From positions 185,981-249,980 of the forward strand of contig CALXTU010000001.1 in NCBI GenBank assembly GCA_944391495.1: 64,000 bases of DNA. Direction: 5' to 3'. This DNA is from an uncultured Alphaproteobacteria bacterium (lineage in GTDB: Bacteria; Pseudomonadota; Alphaproteobacteria; RF32; CAG-239). Positions 35,235 to 43,215 of this stretch are shown here, piece after piece. The notes under the pieces were generated by a model. The model was not told the origin of the DNA, made no database searches, and worked only from the letters and a program-made list of their open reading frames with translations. A program made the position numbers and the translations under genes. Every line of letters starts with the position of its first letter. Within the stretch, counting starts at the first letter, position 1.

Positions 35235-35947
35235 CGGTCGGCCTTTGTCAGTTTTGTAAATGCTTTTTCAAGGGTGAGACTGCGGGTTTGTTTTAGAATG
35301 GTTTCCAGGCTTCCGTCGGCTTTTATTTCGCCATGATCCATAATTAAAATGCGGCTGGCCACGGATTTTGCTTCGTCCAGAAGATGCGTTGAAATCAGAA
35401 TTGTTTTGTTGCGGCTCATGGCGGATATTAATTTCAACAAATGTTCTTTTTGATTGGGATCCAGGCCATCGGTCGGTTCATCAAGCAACAGAATCGGCGG
35501 GTTTCCCAAAAGGCTTGCGGCAAAACCTACGCGACGGCGATAGCCTTTTGACAGGGTTTCGATTTTTTGGCCGATGACGTTTTGCAAATTGGCCAGAGCA
35601 GAAGCTCTTTCGGCTTCGGCCGGCGGTAGAGATTTCAATGCTGCAATATAATGCAAAAAGTGGCGGACATCCATATCGCCGTAGAGCGGAGAGCCCTCCG
35701 GCAAAAAGCCGATGCAGCGCTTGGCGTCCAGCGGTTCGGCAGCAATATCTTTGCCGAGAATCGTAATTTTTCCGGAATCCGGGGCCAGATAACCGGCCAG
35801 CATATTCATCAAGGTTGATTTGCCGGCGCCGTTGGGACCGAGAAGGGCGATGATTTCACCGGAAAAGGTTGTCAGAGATATATTATTGACGGCATTGATG
35901 CTGTCGAAAGTTTTTTTGAGATTTTTAATTTCAATCGTGGCGGTCAA
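35231..35947 (-). CDS. ABC transporter ATP-binding protein (GldA-like)
   Basis: 238 residues with Walker A GPNGAGKST near residue 37, a short Q-loop segment, signature LSKGYRRRVGFAASLLG, Walker B ILLLDEPTDGLDP and a switch His in STHLLDEA. It is the motor for the permease fusion encoded directly downstream (ATGA overlap). The start is the TTG at 35947, preceded by GGAG at 8-base spacing, with rlmB ending 15 bases upstream. Confidence 0.92.
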   Translation of the reverse strand: MTATIEIKNLKKTFDSINAVNNISLTTFSGEIIALLGPNGAGKSTLMNMLAGYLAPDSGKITILGKDIAAEPLDAKRCIGFLPEGSPLYGDMDVRHFLHYIAALKSLPPAEAERASALANLQNVIGQKIETLSKGYRRRVGFAASLLGNPPILLLDEPTDGLDPNQKEHLLKLISAMSRNKTILISTHLLDEAKSVASRILIMDHGEIKADGSLETILKQTRSLTLEKAFTKLTKADR

Positions 35948-35961
35948 GGCAAGATCTCCGG

Positions 35962-36711
35962 TTATTGCGGTTTGTTGATTTCATACAGGGCAATGGCTGC
36001 CGCCGTAGCAACGTTCAGACTCTCGGTCAGCGGTGATATCGGCAGACGGACGGCAATATCACAGCTTTCTTCAACCAGACGGCGCATACCTTTGCCTTCG
36101 GAGCCCATAATAACGGCGGTTTTGCCGGATTTGTTCAATTGGTCGATTGCGGTTTGAGCATAGCCGTCCATGCCGACGGTCCAGAAGCCGGCGTCTTTAA
36201 GTTTTTCGATGGCGCGGGACAGGTTGGTTACCCTGGCAACCGGCAAATGTTCAATCATGCCGGCGGCAGCTTTGTCCATGGCGCCGCTTTCAAGAGGCGA
36301 ATTTTTGTCCTGCAGGATAAGAGCCAGCGTGTTAAAGGCAACGGCCGAACGAATGATGGCGCCGATATTTTGCGGGTCGGTTACCTGATCCAGAATAAGG
36401 ACGTGGCATTTTTCTTTGGATGCGGCCATATCCAAAATATCGTCAAGCGTGCAGGACGGCAGCCGGCCGCAAAACAGGGCGAATCCCTGGTGGACGGCAT
36501 CCGGCAGCAGCAGTTTATCAATCTCGCGGCGTTCGACAATCTGCGGTGAAATTTTACCCGTCTGCCGGATTTCGGCGGCAGCTTCTTTGGTGCACAAAAG
36601 TTTGTCGATTTGGCGCCGGGGGTTGGCCAAAGCCGCCAAAACGGCGTGGCGACCGTAAATAATCAGGGGTTGTTTGGCGGGAGTTGAAGCCTGTTTGTGA
36701 TTTTTTTGCAT
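35962..36711 (-). CDS. rlmB: 23S rRNA 2'-O-methyltransferase RlmB-like (SpoU family)
   Basis: About 249 residues from the ATG at 36711. The N-terminal substrate-binding domain begins IIYGRHAVLAALANPRRQ. The SPOUT methyltransferase knot has VLILDQVTDPQNIGAIIRSA, VIMGSEGKGMRRLVEESCD and RLPISPLTESLNVATAAAIALYE (motifs 1-3). RlmB methylates G2251 of 23S rRNA, though the TrmH/RlmB branch can be hard to separate. Its ATG overlaps the murQ stop (TGATG), so they are coupled. Confidence 0.88.
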   Translation of the reverse strand: MQKNHKQASTPAKQPLIIYGRHAVLAALANPRRQIDKLLCTKEAAAEIRQTGKISPQIVERREIDKLLLPDAVHQGFALFCGRLPSCTLDDILDMAASKEKCHVLILDQVTDPQNIGAIIRSAVAFNTLALILQDKNSPLESGAMDKAAAGMIEHLPVARVTNLSRAIEKLKDAGFWTVGMDGYAQTAIDQLNKSGKTAVIMGSEGKGMRRLVEESCDIAVRLPISPLTESLNVATAAAIALYEINKPQ

Positions 36712-37595
36712 CAGATGATCTTTCTTAAAATACCGTTGTTTGCTTTCAGTAGTTTTTCGGCGGCCGTTTTGCCGCATTTTTTGGAGCCCATGACACAGGC
36801 TGTTTTGACATTATTGCCGGCAGCATTAAGCAATTCTGCCGCCTCGTTATAAGATACACCGGCGATTTCCGAAACGAATCGGCGGCCGCGGTCAACAAGT
36901 TTTGCATTAACCAGGCGCAGGTCTATCATATAATTTTGATAAACTTTGCCGATGCGAATCATCGCACCAGTGGAAAGCATATTCAGAATCATTTTTTGCG
37001 CCGTGCCGGATTTCATGCGCGAAGAGCCGGTAATGACTTCTTCGCCGACTACCGGATTAATAAAGATGTCGGAAAATTTTTGCAGCAAAGCATCGGGGTT
37101 GGAGCTGATGCCGATGGTGGTGCAGCCTTTTTTCCGCGCTTGTTCCAAAACGGTTAGAACATAACGGGGACCGCCACCGGCGGAAATACCGACAACGATG
37201 TCGTCCGGCGACGGATTAAAAGCGGTAAGATCCTGTTCGGCGAGTTCGGCACTGTCTTCGGCATTTTCCACCGAAAAGCGCAGCGCTTTGTCACCGCCGG
37301 CGATGTAGCCGCAAACCATACCGTGTTCCACACCGAAAGTCGGCCAACATTCGGAAGCGTCCAAAACGCCGAGCCGGCCGCTGGTTCCGGCGCCGAAATA
37401 GGCCAGCCGGCCGCCTTTCAGAAACGCCCGGGCAATGGCTTCAATGGCTTCGCCGATGGGACGGAGCTGGGTTTCGACCGCCGGGGCGACTTTTTTATCC
37501 TCGTTGTTGATGGCTTGGGCTATTTGATATGAATCCATCAAGTCTATATTAACGGTATCAGGGTTTCTTTTTTCCGTAAGCGCCAGTTTTGACAT
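36711..37595 (-). CDS. murQ: N-acetylmuramic acid 6-phosphate etherase
   Basis: 294 residues. The SIS domain has FGAGTSGRLGVLDASECWPTFG near residue 67, the VVGISAGGGPRYV loop, and EEVITGSSRMKSGTAQKMILNM. MurQ cleaves the lactyl ether of MurNAc-6-phosphate to give GlcNAc-6-phosphate, the key step of peptidoglycan recycling. The MurNAc importer and kinase partners are not in the window. It opens the leftward murQ-rlmB-ABC-CDF operon. Confidence 0.93.
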   Translation of the reverse strand: MSKLALTEKRNPDTVNIDLMDSYQIAQAINNEDKKVAPAVETQLRPIGEAIEAIARAFLKGGRLAYFGAGTSGRLGVLDASECWPTFGVEHGMVCGYIAGGDKALRFSVENAEDSAELAEQDLTAFNPSPDDIVVGISAGGGPRYVLTVLEQARKKGCTTIGISSNPDALLQKFSDIFINPVVGEEVITGSSRMKSGTAQKMILNMLSTGAMIRIGKVYQNYMIDLRLVNAKLVDRGRRFVSEIAGVSYNEAAELLNAAGNNVKTACVMGSKKCGKTAAEKLLKANNGILRKII

Positions 37596-37665
37596 TTTTG
37601 AGTTTCCGTTTGTTTATTTGCACACAGCATACTACGGAATTAATTAAGATTATATAAAAAAAAGA

Positions 37666-37692
37666 TTGACAAAGCACCCAAAATGCTATTAT
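37666..37692 (+). promoter_or_regulatory. Putative promoter of the tRNA-Tyr/tRNA-Gly/tuf unit
   Basis: TTGACA at 37666-37671 and TATTAT at 37687-37692 with a 15-bp spacer, 60 bases upstream of tRNA-Tyr. The spacer is slightly short for a sigma-70 promoter. Confidence 0.45.
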
Positions 37693-37751
37693 TTGCAATG
37701 GTAGTGTTGATGTGCTGACACTAGTAAGGAGTAATCCTTGTCCTTATAGAA

Positions 37752-37836
37752 GGAGGGGTGGCAGAGCGGTCAAATGCAACGGACTGTAAATCCGTCGACT
37801 TAGTCTACGATGGTTCGAATCCATCCCCCTCCACCA
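37752..37836 (+). tRNA. tRNA-Tyr (anticodon GTA)
   Basis: Class II cloverleaf with acceptor GGAGGGG/CCCCTCC, anticodon loop CTGTAAA (GTA), a long variable arm and encoded CCA (37834-37836). It heads a tRNA-Tyr, tRNA-Gly, tuf unit. Confidence 0.95.
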
Positions 37837-37875
37837 CTATAAGATAAAAAGACACTTGGATAATGGTTTGAACAA

Positions 37876-37949
37876 GCGGGTGTAGCTCAATGGTAGAGCA
37901 GAAGCCTTCCAAGCTTATGACGGGGGTTCGATTCCCCTCACCCGCTCCA
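37876..37949 (+). tRNA. tRNA-Gly (anticodon TCC)
   Basis: Acceptor GCGGGTG/CACCCGC, anticodon loop CTTCCAA (TCC), TPsiC loop TTCGATT and encoded CCA at 37947-37949. It lies between tRNA-Tyr and tuf. Confidence 0.95.
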
Positions 37950-38022
37950 GATTTCTTTCCATTTTCCCGGTCGTTTGCAGATAGTATTTGGTAACAACAT
38001 AAACAGTTGAGGAAGTTTAGTT

Positions 38023-39213
38023 ATGGCGAAAGAGAAGTTTGAGCGGACGAAGCCGCACTGCAACATCGGAACGATCGGTCACGTAGACCACGGCAAGACG
38101 ACGTTGACGGCGGCGATAACGAAGGTATTGGCTGAGGAAGGCGGCGCGAGCTTTACGGCGTATGACCAGATTGACAAGGCGCCGGAAGAGAGAGCGAGAG
38201 GTATTACCATCTCGACGTCACACGTAGAGTATGAGACAAAGAATCGTCACTATGCGCACGTAGACTGCCCGGGCCACGCGGACTATGTAAAGAACATGAT
38301 TACGGGTGCGGCGCAGATGGACGGAGCGATATTGGTTGTATCGGCCGCAGACGGTCCGATGCCGCAAACGCGTGAACACATTTTGCTGGCCAGACAGGTA
38401 GGTGTACCGGCATTGGTTGTTTACATGAACAAAGTAGACCAGGTAGATGATCCGGAGTTGTTGGATTTGGTAGAGATGGAAATCCGCGATTTGCTGAAAT
38501 CGTATGAATTCCCGGGAGATGAGATTCCGATTATCAAAGGATCTGCTTTGGTAGCGTTGGAAGGCGGAGATCCGAAGATTGGTCATGATTCGATTGTCGC
38601 GTTGATGGATGCGGTAGACAGCTATATACCGCAGCCGGAAAGACCGAAAGATCAGCCGTTCCTGATGCCGATAGAAGACGTATTCTCGATTTCTGGCCGT
38701 GGTACGGTAGTAACGGGCCGTGTAGAGAGAGGCGTACTGAAGGTAGGCGATGAGATAGAGATCGTAGGTATCAGACCGACACAGAAGACGACCTGCACGG
38801 GAATAGAGATGTTCCGTAAGCTGTTGGATCAGGGCGAAGCCGGAGACAACATCGGTGTATTGCTGCGCGGCACGAAGAGAGAAGAAGTAGAACGTGGCCA
38901 GGTATTGGCAGCGCCGGGCTCGATTACACCGCATACGGACTTCCAGTGCGAATGCTATATTCTGACGAAGGAAGAGGGAGGTCGTCATACACCGTTCTTC
39001 TCGAACTATCGTCCGCAGTTTTACTTCCGTACGACGGATGTAACGGGAGCGATTGAATTGCCGGAAGGTACGGAGATGGTAATGCCGGGAGATAACATCC
39101 GGATGACGGCGAAACTGATACACCCGATTGCGATGAACGAAGGCTTGCGCTTTGCGATCCGTGAAGGCGGTCATACAGTCGGAGCAGGTGTTGTATCGAA
39201 GATTTTGAAATAA
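38023..39213 (+). CDS. tuf: Elongation factor Tu
   Basis: A 396-residue GTPase that delivers aminoacyl-tRNA to the ribosome. G1 GHVDHGKTT is at 19-27, G2 RGITI near 59, G3 DCPGHADY near 81, G4 NKVD near 136 and G5 GSAL near 174, followed by the two beta-barrel domains and the C-terminal GRTVGAGVV-like end ([14 protein letters not shown]). Codon choice is strongly biased (GTA, GCG, CCG, ACG), as expected for a highly expressed gene. It follows two tRNA genes and ends in a strong terminator. Confidence 0.98.
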   Translation: MAKEKFERTKPHCNIGTIGHVDHGKTTLTAAITKVLAEEGGASFTAYDQIDKAPEERARGITISTSHVEYETKNRHYAHVDCPGHADYVKNMITGAAQMDGAILVVSAADGPMPQTREHILLARQVGVPALVVYMNKVDQVDDPELLDLVEMEIRDLLKSYEFPGDEIPIIKGSALVALEGGDPKIGHDSIVALMDAVDSYIPQPERPKDQPFLMPIEDVFSISGRGTVVTGRVERGVLKVGDEIEIVGIRPTQKTTCTGIEMFRKLLDQGEAGDNIGVLLRGTKREEVERGQVLAAPGSITPHTDFQCECYILTKEEGGRHTPFFSNYRPQFYFRTTDVTGAIELPEGTEMVMPGDNIRMTAKLIHPIAMNEGLRFAIREGGHTVGAGVVSKILK

Positions 39214-39246
39214 GATAGCAGAGATACGATATCTGGAGATAAAAAG

Positions 39247-39281
39247 AAACCCCTTTCCGGAAAACCGGAAAGGGGTTTTTG
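39247..39281 (+). terminator. tuf intrinsic terminator
   Basis: A 14-bp stem AAACCCCTTTCCGG (39247-39260) / CCGGAAAGGGGTTT (39265-39278) with an AAAA loop and T run. Confidence 0.92.
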
Positions 39282-39335
39282 AGGTAAAAGGTGTAAATAA
39301 AACGATGCCGTTTTGGCACCGTTTTGAAAACTTGT

Positions 39336-40313
39336 TCAGGCGATGTGCTCAAACTCGCGTTTAAGCGAGCGTTCAAACATCTGGTTGATGATTTCTTTGA
39401 TATTGCCTTTTTCATAAATGGCCTGGTACAGGGCTTGAGAGATGGGCATATCAATATTATATTTGTCGGCCAGAATTTTGACGGCCTTAAGAGTGGGAAC
39501 GCCTTCGGCCAGTTTACCGAAATCTTCGCCGCGGGCAAATTTTTCGCCGAACATCCGGTTGTGGCTGTTTTTGGAAAACAGTGTCGCTTCATAATCGCCG
39601 AGATGTGACAGTCCGTAAGCCGTCATCGGATTGCCGCCGAAGTGTTTTATCAGCCGGCCGACTTCTATCGGCGCGCGGGCCATCAGAGCGCCTTTGAGCC
39701 CGTACCATTCCAAGCCGTCCAAAATACCGGCTGCCAGTCCGATGACATTTTTCATCGCCGCGCCGATTTGGTTGCCGATGAGGTCGTCACCGTAATAAAG
39801 ACGGATGAGCGAACTTGACATAAATTTAACGACAAAATCTTTGGTGGATTCTTCATCACTGTCAACAACCGCCGCAGAAGGAACACCTTTCATATAATCT
39901 TGTACATGACCGGGGCCGCCTAAAGTGGCGATGTGAATGTTTTGCGGAATTTCGGCACGCATAATCTCAAGCATTCGGTCGCCGGAAGGCTCTTCAAGCC
40001 CTTTCATGGCCAGAAGAAATGTTTTGCCGGTCAGGTCATAGGCGGCAAGCTCTTTGCAGAGGCCGCGGAAATATTGGCAGCCGACGGAAATGATAACAAA
40101 ATCGTTTTCCAAAACTTTGGCCAGGCTGTCAAAAAGGTGCATATTGTCACTCAGGGACAGATAAGCATTTTTGCGGGTGTTTTTAAGCTCAATAAAATTC
40201 GGCGATGTCGGGATATCATACATCCAGACTTCGGAAGCTTTGCCATAATTAGCGGTATACCAGCCGAGGAAAGTTCCCCAACGGCCGCATCCGATTAAAG
40301 ATATTTTAGTCAT
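39336..40313 (-). CDS. gpsA: NAD(P)-dependent glycerol-3-phosphate dehydrogenase
   Basis: About 325 residues from the ATG at 40313, which has GGAGAG upstream. The Rossmann motif ISLIGCGRWGTFLGW is at the N terminus. A MKGLEE segment follows mid-protein, then LGGPGHVQDYMKG, the GAAMKNVIGLAAGILDG segment with the catalytic Lys, and a C-terminal helical domain. It makes sn-glycerol-3-phosphate for phospholipids. An upstream in-frame extension of 21 residues is not family-like. Confidence 0.92.
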   Translation of the reverse strand: MTKISLIGCGRWGTFLGWYTANYGKASEVWMYDIPTSPNFIELKNTRKNAYLSLSDNMHLFDSLAKVLENDFVIISVGCQYFRGLCKELAAYDLTGKTFLLAMKGLEEPSGDRMLEIMRAEIPQNIHIATLGGPGHVQDYMKGVPSAAVVDSDEESTKDFVVKFMSSSLIRLYYGDDLIGNQIGAAMKNVIGLAAGILDGLEWYGLKGALMARAPIEVGRLIKHFGGNPMTAYGLSHLGDYEATLFSKNSHNRMFGEKFARGEDFGKLAEGVPTLKAVKILADKYNIDMPISQALYQAIYEKGNIKEIINQMFERSLKREFEHIA

Positions 40314-40419
40314 CTGACTCTCCGGAAGGTTAATTTTTAATATGTCTGTTTTAGCGCAGAATTTGCGCTTTGGCAATAATGATGTTGCAGTGATATACAG
40401 GCGCTTGGATTTGTGAGAA

Positions 40420-40779
40420 TCAGAGGAAACCTTTTTTGGTGCGCTGGCGGGTAACTATCGCCGAAATATGGTCGAATTGTTCAAAAGAATGATAGGCGTA
40501 GTCGAAACTTTTTTTGTCGCAGTCATAAAAAACCTGATTGGCCAGCATTTGAATTGCATTATCAATGCGGCGGAAAGCGTCATTATAGTCGGCATTGAAA
40601 TTGTTTTTGGTCTTCTTTTTGACAATGGCATGATAGGCAGAAATAACTTTGGCGGTTTCGTCGGCCGCATTGGCATAACCTTTTTCCTCGAAATCACGCA
40701 TGATCCGGGCGGTGGTCTGATAAAAGCATTTATTGGTCAAAATGCTTTTTTGCTTTTTATTGCTGCTGTCTATTATCAT
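40420..40779 (-). CDS. Conserved-looking protein of unknown function
   Basis: About 119 residues from the ATG at 40779; a GTG at 40818 would add 13 residues and neither start has a strong ribosome binding site. The protein is helical and basic, with no signal peptide or membrane segment, and contains an AADETAKVISAYHAIVKKKT helix and a C-terminal HSFEQFDHISAIVTRQR segment. No family recognised. It lies between gpsA and tRNA-Ser. Confidence 0.5.
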   Translation of the reverse strand: MIIDSSNKKQKSILTNKCFYQTTARIMRDFEEKGYANAADETAKVISAYHAIVKKKTKNNFNADYNDAFRRIDNAIQMLANQVFYDCDKKSFDYAYHSFEQFDHISAIVTRQRTKKGFL

Positions 40780-40998
40780 TTTGCCAAATAACCTGTATTT
40801 ATTGCCGTTTCCTAGCACAAAACGCTCAAAAAATCAAGTTTTTTTCAGCTTATTGTGTCTTTTATATTATATTATTTAGTTTAACAGAATGTTAATCTCA
40901 ACAGGGTTGGGGTATCAAGGGCAAGAATAATTGTTTTTGATATGAAAATTTATGTTGCCAAATAAAATATTTTTGGTATATCTCTAGCAATGTCTGAT

Positions 40999-41089
40999 GG
41001 ATAGATGGCCGAGTGGTCGAAGGCGCACGATTGGAAATCGTGTGTACCTCCAAAGGGTACCGTGGGTTCGAATCCCACTCTATCCGCCA
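40999..41089 (+). tRNA. tRNA-Ser (anticodon GGA)
   Basis: Class II cloverleaf with acceptor GGATAGA/TCTATCC, anticodon loop TTGGAAA (GGA), a long variable arm and encoded CCA at 41087-41089. Its 3' end with following sequence is repeated 189 bp downstream. Confidence 0.95.
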
Positions 41090-41293
41090 TTTACAACAAA
41101 GCCCGCCTTGTGCGGGTTTTGCTGTAAATGATGAGGATTGGCGGATTTGAACCCACGGAAAAGTGGGTTTGACTACCAGCAATAGGCGGGACGCGGGTAC
41201 CGCCGGTTTTGCCGATTGAGGCAAAAATTGCGCCCGTGCAACTTGAACGAAGTGAAAGTAATCCCACTCTATCCGCCATTTACAACAAAGCCC
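41071..41293. repeat. Repeated tRNA-Ser 3' end flanking a structured unit
   Basis: A 34-bp perfect direct repeat at 41071-41104 and 41260-41293 contains the last 19 bases of tRNA-Ser plus 15 bases of downstream hairpin. The unit between starts with GGCGGATTTGAACCCACG (41140-41157), identical to 28944-28961 in the tRNA-Arg repeat, continues with GACTACCAGC as there, and ends with TGCAACTTGAACGAAG, close to the Arg unit's end. Several stem-loops are visible, such as AACCCAC/GTGGGTT and TTTTGCC/GGCAAAA. No gene lies here. Confidence 0.75.
41089..41128 (+). terminator. Hairpin after tRNA-Ser
   Basis: A long stem pairs TTTACA..CAAA..CCCGC (from 41090) with GCGGG..TTTG..TGTAAA (to 41128), directly after the CCA. 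Confidence 0.65.
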
Positions 41294-41313
41294 TCCCTTA
41301 CGGAGGGTTTTTT
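41291..41313. terminator. Terminator after the repeated tRNA-Ser end
   Basis: CCCTCC (41291-41296) pairs with GGAGGG (41302-41307), followed by a T run; it also lies at the end of the leftward esterase gene. Confidence 0.7.
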
Positions 41314-41707
41314 ATAAGGAATTATTTTGCCAGAAGTCTATGGCAAGGTCAATCCAGCCCTCGGCAGAAGTTCCGGTACCTAAGCCAAACCCGTGCCCGA
41401 GCCGCGGGTAGGCATGAAATTCTGTCTTGATGCCCCGGCGGTTTAAATTTTCGGCTTGTCGGCGCATAGCTTCGGGATTGGCAATCCAGTCGTTTTCGCC
41501 GACGACCATAAAAGTCGGCGGTTGCAGAGGGGAAAAATCCCGGTGTCCGGTATAGGCCATGATAACGGCTGCCGGGCGGGGTAAATTTTTACCGCCGAAA
41601 GCCGCGGTGCCGTATGATCCGATATAGGCGGCCATTTTGGCACCAGCAGAGCCGCCGGCAGCCAGCAAAGAAGCTCCGATAACTGCAGACATAATCGTTC
41701 CTTTCAT
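41312..41707 (-). CDS. Shortened alpha/beta hydrolase (esterase C-terminal half)
   Basis: 131 residues corresponding to the nucleophile elbow and C-terminal half of an acetyl-esterase-type hydrolase: GGSAGAKMAAYIGSYG (nucleophile Ser20), then ENDWIANPEAM with the acid and the late His in HGFGLGTGTSAEGW. The HGG oxyanion region and the first half of the fold are missing. Yet AAGGAGA sits ideally before the ATG, so it may be translated. The new N terminus resembles a signal peptide. It is best seen as a truncated gene or pseudogene next to the tRNA-Ser repeat. Confidence 0.65.
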   Translation of the reverse strand: MKGTIMSAVIGASLLAAGGSAGAKMAAYIGSYGTAAFGGKNLPRPAAVIMAYTGHRDFSPLQPPTFMVVGENDWIANPEAMRRQAENLNRRGIKTEFHAYPRLGHGFGLGTGTSAEGWIDLAIDFWQNNSL

Positions 41708-42023
41708 GCTTTAAGTCTCCTTGAATTAAGTTGGTTGATAATTTCAATATGGTATGAAAGCGGCGAATCATAAAGACCCGATGCTCTCAAAAAATTGCCT
41801 GATTCTATCAACATAAGAATACCGGTTTTTACCGGAGCCGGATAAGGGAGATAAAGATGAGGAGAAAAATTTGCTTTATTTTTGAACCCGAGGACTTTTT
41901 TTGTCGTTTATAAATATAACAGGTTTAATTTGTTGTTAAGTTTTTTGCTCTAAATTTTAGGTAAATATATCATATAATACAACAAGTTAACTACGGGACA
42001 ACCATTTTGGCCGGGGTTTCGCC
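41708..42023. other. Intergenic region with possible tiny ORF and TTAA-N7-TTAA site
   Basis: This 316-bp gap holds no clear gene. AAGGGAG precedes an 18-codon reading frame at 41857-41913 (MRRKICFIFEPEDFFCRL), which could be a leader peptide or chance. TTAATTTGTTGTTAA at 41925-41939 fits the CtrA-type consensus about 85 bases before macA. A palindrome ACCGG(TTTTTA)CCGG lies near 41821. Confidence 0.35.
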
Positions 42024-43214
42024 ATGAAGAATTTTATGAGTTTTATGAGCCGTAAAAAAAGGATTTTGATTTATGTTCTGCTTATTGTCTGCGGAGGTAT
42101 TGTCGTTTGGTTTTACCAAAACAGCGGTGACAATATATCTTATATCACCGAAGATGTTTACCGGCGCGACGTGCAAAAGGTGGTTAATGCGACCGGCGAG
42201 GTGCGCGCCATAGATTTGGTTACCATCGGTGCGCAGGTTTCCGGTAAAATTGAACATCTGCACGTTAAGGTCGGTCAGGAAGTTAAAAAGGGCGATTTGA
42301 TTGCCGAGATTGATTCGACAACCCAGCAAAACGAAGTTGATATCAATAAATCCCGGCTGGACAGCTATCAGGCGCAGCTGGCGGCGGCCAAAGTTTCGCT
42401 TGAAGTGGCGGAAAAACAGTATAAACGTATGCAAAAACTAAAAAAAGGCAATGCCGCTTCGGAAGAAGATCTGGAAAACGCTTTGGATACTTATGAAACG
42501 GCCAAATCAAGAGTGGTGGAACTGGAATCTTCTATTAAAGAAACCGAAATTTCACTGAGTACGGCGGAAACAAATTTAGGATATACCAAAATTACAGCGC
42601 CGTTGGACGGGACGGTTGTATCGGTTCCGGTTAAAGAAGGGCAGACGATCAATGCGGCGATGAATACGCCGACGATTGTTCAGGTGGCGAATCTGGACAA
42701 TATGGAAATCGTTATTGAAATTTCGGAAGGCGACATCGGCAATATCAAACCGGGGGTTAAAGTTACTTACAGTATTCTGGCGGATTTGAATCAAATTTAT
42801 GAAACAACGCTGCAGTCCATTGATCCGGGACTGACATTGCTGACCAACGGCGAATATACCGAGGTGGTTGATTCAAGCGAAGCTATTTACTATTATGGCC
42901 GGCTGATTGTTCCGAATGAAGACGGTATTTTGCGAATCGGTATGACAACGCAAAACGTGATTTATGTCGAGAGTGCCGAAAATGTTTTGACGGTGCCGGT
43001 TGTTGCCGTCAAAGAAGCAGGGGATAAGGAGTATGTGGAAATATTGACCAAAAAAGGCGTTGAGCGGCGGGAGGTGACGACCGGTGTTTCTGATGGTCTG
43101 AATGTTGAAGTCAAGAGCGGCATCAGCGAGGGCGAAAAAGTTATTCTCGCCAAGATGTCTTCCGCGGAAATTTCGGACAAGGCTTCCAGTGTCAGAGGGC
43201 CGCGGAGATTCTAA
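42024..43214 (+). CDS. macA: MacA-like periplasmic adaptor (membrane fusion protein)
   Basis: 396 residues. An N-terminal transmembrane anchor (about 14-32) is followed by a lipoyl/barrel-sandwich half (IGAQVSGKIEHLHVKVGQEVKKGDLIAEID), a helical hairpin (about 105-185), the second lipoyl half with LGYTKITAPLDGTVVSVPVKEGQTI, and beta-barrel and membrane-proximal domains. It links MacB in the inner membrane to an outer-membrane channel. The macB ATG follows its stop by one base, and an outer-membrane factor follows macB. Confidence 0.9.
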   Translation: MKNFMSFMSRKKRILIYVLLIVCGGIVVWFYQNSGDNISYITEDVYRRDVQKVVNATGEVRAIDLVTIGAQVSGKIEHLHVKVGQEVKKGDLIAEIDSTTQQNEVDINKSRLDSYQAQLAAAKVSLEVAEKQYKRMQKLKKGNAASEEDLENALDTYETAKSRVVELESSIKETEISLSTAETNLGYTKITAPLDGTVVSVPVKEGQTINAAMNTPTIVQVANLDNMEIVIEISEGDIGNIKPGVKVTYSILADLNQIYETTLQSIDPGLTLLTNGEYTEVVDSSEAIYYYGRLIVPNEDGILRIGMTTQNVIYVESAENVLTVPVVAVKEAGDKEYVEILTKKGVERREVTTGVSDGLNVEVKSGISEGEKVILAKMSSAEISDKASSVRGPRRF

Positions 43215-43215
43215 A

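Noticed and set aside
38218..39174. A 318-codon open frame opposite tuf
   Set aside because: It is a shadow of the strongly codon-biased tuf gene; the residue composition (rich in Arg, Tyr, His) is not protein-like and no ribosome binding site is seen.
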